Assembly: GCA_007127495.1 (NCBI GenBank)
Contig: SKZG01000176.1
Location: 1-10,500, forward strand
Origin: Planctomycetales bacterium
GTDB lineage: Bacteria; Planctomycetota; Planctomycetia; Pirellulales; Thermoguttaceae
Reading direction: 5' to 3'
Length of the DNA stretch: 10,500 nt
Positions within the stretch are counted from its first letter, which is position 1. Every line of letters starts with the position of its first letter. Under the pieces are notes generated by a model. The model did no database searches. It was not told the origin of the DNA and was given only the letters and a program-made list of their open reading frames with translations. A program made the position numbers and the translations under genes. Below are positions 5,695 to 10,500 of this stretch, piece by piece.

Positions 5695-5787
5695 CGCTTC
5701 TTCACCCGAATCGTTGCCCCGCCGGAACCGTTCCCCGCAGCCGGCTACCCGGCGGCTATACTTGCGGCGTGCCGTTTTTGCGCCTTT

Positions 5788-5810
5788 GTAGGATGGACAT
5801 TCTTGTCCGT
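5788..5810 (+). repeat. Inverted, diverged relative of the 30-bp tandem unit
   Basis: GTAGGATGG followed by a hairpin (GGACA-TTCT-TGTCC, 5795-5808) and CCGT resembles the reverse complement of the tandem units that start 10 bases later. Together they can fold into a larger stem (GGATGG with CCATCC). An equivalent module with the same orientation occurs at 9070-9097. Confidence 0.6.
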
Positions 5811-5820
5811 CTTCGCTTGG

Positions 5821-5910
5821 ACGGGCGAAAGCCCATCCTGCGGAAATGAAACAGGCGAAAGCCCATCCTACGGAAATGAAACGGGCTAAAGCCCATCCTA
5901 CGGAAATGCT
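5821..5910 (+). repeat. Three tandem 30-bp units, each with a tetraloop mini-hairpin
   Basis: The units are 5821-5850, 5851-5880 and 5881-5910, with exact 30-bp period and only a few differences. Each contains GGGC-GAAA-GCCC or a close variant (AGGC-GAAA-GCCC; GGGC-TAAA-GCCC), then CATCCTRCGGAAATG. Unit 3 without its last two bases is identical, inverted, to 9070-9097. There are no unique spacers, so it is not a CRISPR array. The block lies between folD and the glycosyltransferase gene, both read leftward, and would lie in the untranslated RNA of either. I know such GGATGGGC-type repeats as common planctomycete intergenic sequences; their role is unknown. Confidence 0.85.
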
Positions 5911-5943
5911 CCGTTTCTAGGCCGCGGCGAGTCTATCCGGCGC

Positions 5944-6807
5944 CTAGCCGGTCTGGAGCCTTGCGGCCTCCAGGGTGTTCTTCAACAACATGGCAATGGT
6001 CAGCGGTCCGACGCCGCCGGGCACCGGGGTGATGTGGCCGGCCACTTCGCGAACCGCGTCGAAATCGACGTCGCCCACCAGGCCGGACTCGGTGCGGTTG
6101 ATGCCCACGTCGACCACCGTGGCCCCGGGCTTGACCATGTCGGCGGTGAGGAACTTTGCGCGGCCGATGGCCACAATCAGGATGTCGGCGCGCCGGCACA
6201 CCTCCGGCAGATTCCGGGTGCGGCTGTGGGCGAGCGTGACCGTGGCATTGGCGCCCGCCGCCTTCTGTGCGAGCATGAGCATCATGGGCTTGCCGACGAT
6301 ATCGCTGCGGCCGAGCACCACCACCTCGGCGCCGGCAATCTCCATTCCACTCCGCACCAAGAGCTGCTGGATTCCATGCGGCGTGCAAGGCAGGAAGCGC
6401 GGACGGCCTTGCGAAATAAGCCCGACGTTGTGCGGATGGAAAGCGTCGACGTCCTTTTCCGGCCGCACTGCGTCCAGGACGCGCAGCTCATCGATCGACT
6501 CGGGCAGCGGGAGCTGAACCAGAATACCATGGACGGCCGGATCGTCGTTCAGGCGGCCCACCAGGTCGAGCAGTTCTTCGGTGGTGGTCGTGGCCGGAGG
6601 GGTGAGCAGTTCGCTGCGCATCCCCGCCGCTTCACACGCCTTCCTTTTGCCGCGAACGTACACCTGGCTGGCCGCGTCGTCGCCCACCAAAACGGCCGCC
6701 AGGCACGGCGTCACGCCCGACTCGCGTGTGAACCGAGCCGCCTGTTCCGCGATTTCGGCCCGAATCGTGCCGGCCATCGCCTTGCCATCGAGAATTGCAG
6801 CGGTCAT
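5944..6807 (-). CDS. folD: Bifunctional methylenetetrahydrofolate dehydrogenase / methenyltetrahydrofolate cyclohydrolase
   Basis: FolD interconverts 5,10-methylene-, 5,10-methenyl- and 10-formyl-tetrahydrofolate with NADP, feeding purine, thymidylate and formyl-methionine synthesis in the cytoplasm. The 287 residues are of standard length. The active-site residues line up with the E. coli enzyme: Y50 and K54 in SQVYVRGKRKAC, Q98 in VQLPLP, and D121 in KDVDAFHP. The Rossmann nucleotide-binding loop is VVVLGRSDIVGKP (162-174) and the C-terminal signature is PVPGGVGPLT (261-270). AGGAG lies seven bases before ATG. The gene is monocistronic and divergent from a small membrane protein gene; the short region between them carries part of a dispersed repeat. 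The stop codon overlaps a small CCGG...CCGG inverted repeat. No anomalies are seen. Confidence 0.98.
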   Translation of the reverse strand: MTAAILDGKAMAGTIRAEIAEQAARFTRESGVTPCLAAVLVGDDAASQVYVRGKRKACEAAGMRSELLTPPATTTTEELLDLVGRLNDDPAVHGILVQLPLPESIDELRVLDAVRPEKDVDAFHPHNVGLISQGRPRFLPCTPHGIQQLLVRSGMEIAGAEVVVLGRSDIVGKPMMLMLAQKAAGANATVTLAHSRTRNLPEVCRRADILIVAIGRAKFLTADMVKPGATVVDVGINRTESGLVGDVDFDAVREVAGHITPVPGGVGPLTIAMLLKNTLEAARLQTG

Positions 6808-6819
6808 ATTGGTCTCCTG

Positions 6820-6845
6820 ACGATTACCCTTTCACAATGTGTTGA
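6820..6845 (+). repeat. Partial copy of the 4312-4403 palindromic repeat (right arm)
   Basis: These 26 bases match 4378-4403 at 23 positions, including 13 identical bases in a row (ACGATTACCCTTT). Only the right arm is present. It lies between the divergent starts of folD and the membrane protein gene, so it could have brought in or disturbed promoter sequence there. Confidence 0.65.
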
Positions 6846-6864
6846 TACCTGTACACGAAAGCCT

Positions 6865-7275
6865 ATGACTGCTTCCCCTCTCAGCCCATGGATGCGATGG
6901 ATACTCCGCATTGCCGCCGGCTGGAACCTGCTGGCCGGCCTGAGCATGATCCTGTTCTACCACGAGGGATTCAAAGCCCTGGGTGCAACGAAGCCGATTC
7001 CGCCACTTTCCATCCAGGTGCTGGGGGTTCTGGTCGCGCTGTTCGGGTGGGGATACTATTTGGCGGCGTCCGACCCGGTGCGGAATCGGAACCTGCTGAT
7101 GCTCGGTTTCTGGAGCAAGGCCGCGGCGACGATGTTCGCCCTGGCGTACGTCGCCTTGGGCCAGTTGCCGTGGTGGTTCACCGCGGTGGTGTTTCTGGCC
7201 GACACGATCTACCTGCCCCCGTTCTTCGTGATCTTGCGGCGAATCGATGCCGTGGCGAACCCCGAGTGCCTTTGA
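6865..7275 (+). CDS. Small integral membrane protein, four predicted transmembrane helices
   Basis: This 136-residue hydrophobic protein was not recognised as a named family. Predicted helices by eye: about residues 12-31 (ILRIAAGWNLLAGLSMILFY), 49-68 (SIQVLGVLVALFGWGYYLAA), 78-98 and 103-124, with short loops and a basic loop (DPVRNRNLL, 70-78). There is no signal peptide cleavage site and no catalytic motif. The start at 6865 gives a short polar N-terminus before the first helix; the ribosome binding site is weak (GAAAG), and ATG at 6892 is an alternative. The open frame extends much further upstream, but that part is the shadow of folD on the opposite strand. It is divergent from folD and ends 17 bases before the convergent TPR gene. 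Confidence 0.75.
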   Translation: MTASPLSPWMRWILRIAAGWNLLAGLSMILFYHEGFKALGATKPIPPLSIQVLGVLVALFGWGYYLAASDPVRNRNLLMLGFWSKAAATMFALAYVALGQLPWWFTAVVFLADTIYLPPFFVILRRIDAVANPECL

Positions 7276-7292
7276 CATCCTCGCCCAGGCGC

Positions 7293-7622
7293 TCACTGGT
7301 TCCGGCGGGCGGCCCACTGCTTCTCCATGGCCTGGGTCAGCGCTTGCTCCGCCTCCGCAATGCGACCGGCTTTCTGGCACACCAGGCTCATCGACATGAA
7401 GCTGAACGGGTCGTTGGGCTCCAGCTCGCATACCTTGCGGGCACACTCAACCGCTTGATCGTTCCGTTCCAGCTTACCGTAGAAGACGCTCAGGCCTGCA
7501 TACGCCAATGCGTAGCCCGGCTCGTCCTCGACCAGCTTTTCCAATTCGGCTACGGCCCCCTCCAGGTTGCCGGCCTCCTTCAGGGCAATGGCGGCATCGT
7601 ATCGGTCTTCAACAGGGGTCAT
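7293..7622 (-). CDS. Small tetratricopeptide repeat (TPR) protein
   Basis: This 109-residue protein is built almost wholly of three TPR units, at about residues 4-37, 38-71 and 72-105, with the usual small/large pattern (AIALKEAGNLEGAVAELEKLVEDEPG; AYAGLSVFYGKLERNDQAVECARKVCELEPND; SMSLVCQKAGRIAEAEQALTQAM). TPRs form helical superhelices that hold protein partners; the partner is unknown. There is no signal sequence, so it should be cytoplasmic. AAGGA seven bases before ATG is a good ribosome binding site. It converges on the membrane protein gene with a 17-base gap and no evident shared terminator. Confidence 0.9.
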   Translation of the reverse strand: MTPVEDRYDAAIALKEAGNLEGAVAELEKLVEDEPGYALAYAGLSVFYGKLERNDQAVECARKVCELEPNDPFSFMSMSLVCQKAGRIAEAEQALTQAMEKQWAARRNQ

Positions 7623-8165
7623 ATTATTTCCTTTCCGTGGGAAGCGTCCAGTGAACGTTAGGCTTTTCCGTTCTTCCGTCTCGCGATGCGTACAGCATAG
7701 TTTACTTGGCCATGAACGGACTGGCTAGGAGCCGGTTGGAAAACGGGCCGCCAACTCGTCACCGAAGCCGCCCGCCGTGGCTTTCTTCGTCATTTGGCTT
7801 TCGACATTCGACGTTCGAATTTTGGGTGTCAATTTTCCGGTTTTGCGCGTTTAACCCCCCACTTCTACTAATTTCGACGCATCGCAAGGCCCGCTCCGGC
7901 CGGCCCGGGAAGGCATATATACGTATGTACATATTCTCAACCCTACCAGATCGGCCGCCGATTGCAAGGCGGAAAACAGGCCAGGCCTCCACCATCCAAA
8001 AGTTCTCTGGCTTTACCTATACTTCTCTATTGACCCAAAGCACCTCAATTTCCGTCGATGTCCTGGTCGGAAAAACTTTCGGAACAGGTACATCATGCTG
8101 AACCGGCCCGGCCGGGTGAACCGATATCAATTGCTGATAGCCACTCTCCGATTGAGGCCATTGCC
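7623..8165. other. Long spacer, relatively AT-rich, no convincing gene
   Basis: Open frames here (for example 7706-8101 plus and 7759-7995 minus) lack ribosome binding sites and protein-like composition. The stretch contains a degenerate short repeat around 7787-7830 (variants of TTCGNCATT and TTCGAC), a 22-bp run of alternating purine and pyrimidine with two overlapping palindromes (7913-7934), and TATACT at 8018-8023, a possible -10 for lpxA without a clear -35. A minus-strand TATGCT (7694-7699) may serve the TPR gene. The spacer's composition differs visibly from the coding regions. Confidence 0.5.
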
Positions 8166-9023
8166 GTGAAGATTCATCCTACCGCGATTGTCAGTCGCGA
8201 GGCACAGATTGCTCCGGACGTTTGCATTGGCCCCTTTGCCGTGGTGGAGGCCGATGCGACCATCGGACCGCTGTCCATCCTGGAAAGCCGCGCGGTGGTG
8301 AAGAGTGGCACGACCCTGGGCAGCGCCAACCACCTGTTCGAGGGCGCCGTGCTGGGCGGGCAACCGCAGCACCTGCATCGGTCGCAAACGCCCGGACGCC
8401 TCGTGATTGGAAACGGCAACACGTTCCGGGAGAACACCACGGTTCACGTGGCACTCGAACCGCACGACGCTACGACCATCGGCGACGACAACTACTTCAT
8501 GGTCAACGTGCATATCGCCCACGATTGCCGCGTCGGCAACCAAACCATATTCGCCAACAACGCCATGCTGGCCGGGCACGTGACCGTGGCCGACCGGGCG
8601 TACCTTTCCGGCGCTGCCGGGGTGCATCAATTCGCGCGTGTCGGGCAGTTGGCCATGGTGGGCGGCCAGGCCCACATCAGCCGCGATGTGCTGCCCTTCG
8701 TGACCGTCGACGGAATGAGCAGTCAGATTGTGGGCGTCAATCGGGTGGGTTTGCGCCGCGCCGGCATCGACCTGGCGGGAATCCGGCAAATCAAGGACGC
8801 TTACCGGATGATCTACCGTAGCGGGCTGCTCTGGCGCGACGTGATCGACAAGCTGCGCGATGCGTTTCCCGACGGTCCCGCCGCCGAGTTCCACCGATTC
8901 CTCGCATCGACCGAACGGGGGATCACGCCCGAACGACGTCCCCCGCCCGGCGCCACGGTCAGGCTGTACCACCAAGATGACGAGGAAGAGCCCGCGAGGA
9001 ACCTTCGCGTCAAAGCCGGCTGA
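8166..9023 (+). CDS. lpxA: Acyl-ACP--UDP-N-acetylglucosamine O-acyltransferase
   Basis: LpxA catalyses the first step of lipid A synthesis in the cytoplasm, moving a 3-hydroxyacyl chain from acyl carrier protein to UDP-GlcNAc. The 285-residue protein consists of hexapeptide repeats (left-handed beta helix) from residue 3 to about 185, then an alpha-helical tail (GLRRAGIDLAGIRQIKDAYRMIYRSG). The catalytic histidine is H119 in NVHIAHDCRVG, equivalent to H125 of E. coli; H154 in GVHQF and R197/R198 in GLRR also fit. A GTG start at 8166 is preferred over ATG at 8058: GAGG lies eight bases before it, and the protein then begins VKIHPTAIVS as in homologues. The C-terminus has an acidic extension (DDEEEP) beyond the usual E. 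coli length of about 262. Usual neighbours lpxD, fabZ and lpxB are absent. Confidence 0.95.
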   Translation: MKIHPTAIVSREAQIAPDVCIGPFAVVEADATIGPLSILESRAVVKSGTTLGSANHLFEGAVLGGQPQHLHRSQTPGRLVIGNGNTFRENTTVHVALEPHDATTIGDDNYFMVNVHIAHDCRVGNQTIFANNAMLAGHVTVADRAYLSGAAGVHQFARVGQLAMVGGQAHISRDVLPFVTVDGMSSQIVGVNRVGLRRAGIDLAGIRQIKDAYRMIYRSGLLWRDVIDKLRDAFPDGPAAEFHRFLASTERGITPERRPPPGATVRLYHQDDEEEPARNLRVKAG

Positions 9024-9031
9024 GGTGGATG

Positions 9032-9043
9032 GTTGCTAGCAAC
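9032..9043. repeat. Perfect 12-bp palindrome
   Basis: GTTGCTAGCAAC lies 9 bases after the lpxA stop codon. It could be a protein-binding site or a very short hairpin; the match is perfect, but no T-run follows, so it is not a standard terminator. Confidence 0.5.
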
Positions 9044-9069
9044 TATACTCGCCGCGGCTTAAAACTGCG

Positions 9070-9097
9070 CATTTCCGTAGGATGGGCTTTAGCCCGT
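9070..9097 (-). repeat. Inverted single copy of the 30-bp tandem repeat unit
   Basis: All 28 bases are the exact reverse complement of 5881-5908. It contains the GGGC-TTTA-GCCC mini-hairpin and lies between the convergent lpxA and gyrB genes. A TATACT-containing motif precedes both this copy (9043-9056) and the inverted relative at 5788 (5756-5769) at nearly equal distance. Confidence 0.85.
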
Positions 9098-9143
9098 CAA
9101 GGCGACGGCTTGAGTGAAAAGAGGGTGTCATGTTCGACCCTGT

Positions 9144-10500
<1,357 letters not shown>

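Noticed and set aside
5821..5910. CRISPR array
   Set aside because: The 30-bp units are directly contiguous with no unique spacers, and there are no cas genes.
6034..6864. 277-codon N-terminal extension of the membrane protein frame
   Set aside because: It is the antisense shadow of folD; the real gene must start downstream of the divergent folD start.
7706..8101. 131-codon plus-strand frame before lpxA
   Set aside because: No start signals; the translation reflects degenerate intergenic repeats.
8058..8165. ATG start 36 codons upstream of the lpxA start
   Set aside because: The extension is not LpxA-like; GTG at 8166 has a ribosome binding site and begins exactly as homologues do.

Overview
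The window looks like a chromosomal segment of a planctomycete, probably from the Pirellulales. The base composition is GC-rich, and several proteins resemble small or hypothetical families that I remember as conserved mainly in Planctomycetota: the 381-residue HhH/HTH protein, the 78-residue protein, and the long GyrB with a post-Toprim insertion. The intergenic spaces carry short dispersed palindromic repeats of the kind common in those genomes. LpxA indicates a lipid A pathway, so the cell envelope is diderm. The lineage is an inference; no 16S or other phylogenetic marker was analysed.

Layout. Positions 1-60 hold the end of a dispersed repeat, followed by a promoter and an AbrB/VapB-type antitoxin gene (137-370) with no toxin beside it. 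A large DNA-binding-type protein (527-1672) comes next; its 3' end overlaps, tail to tail, a minus-strand family 2 glycosyltransferase (1573-2580). A predicted PolB-like 3'-5' exonuclease gene (2929-3750) is bracketed by two nearly identical 100-bp miniature inverted-repeat elements (2796-2895 and 3759-3858), each with its own 8-bp target duplication. A consensus-like promoter just after the second element leads, through a 137-nt leader, to a 78-residue planctomycete-type protein (4063-4299). Then come a second palindromic repeat family (4312-4403) and a minus-strand family 4 glycosyltransferase (4582-5694). A 30-bp tandem repeat block (5788-5910) lies before minus-strand folD (5944-6807). Divergent from folD is a small four-helix membrane protein (6865-7275), which converges on a TPR protein (7293-7622). 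A 540-bp gene-poor, less GC-rich stretch precedes lpxA (8166-9023). The window closes with the 3' part of gyrB on the minus strand (9144-10500, continuing outside).

The genes do not form one pathway. They are mostly single transcription units of housekeeping or envelope function: folate one-carbon metabolism (folD), lipid A (lpxA), topoisomerase (gyrB) and two unlinked glycosyltransferases. They are separated by repeat-bearing spacers. I see no defence island, phage, CRISPR array, tRNA or rRNA. The most notable content is in the spacers: the paired ISL3-like miniature elements that exactly bracket the exonuclease gene, and three families of dispersed hairpin repeats.
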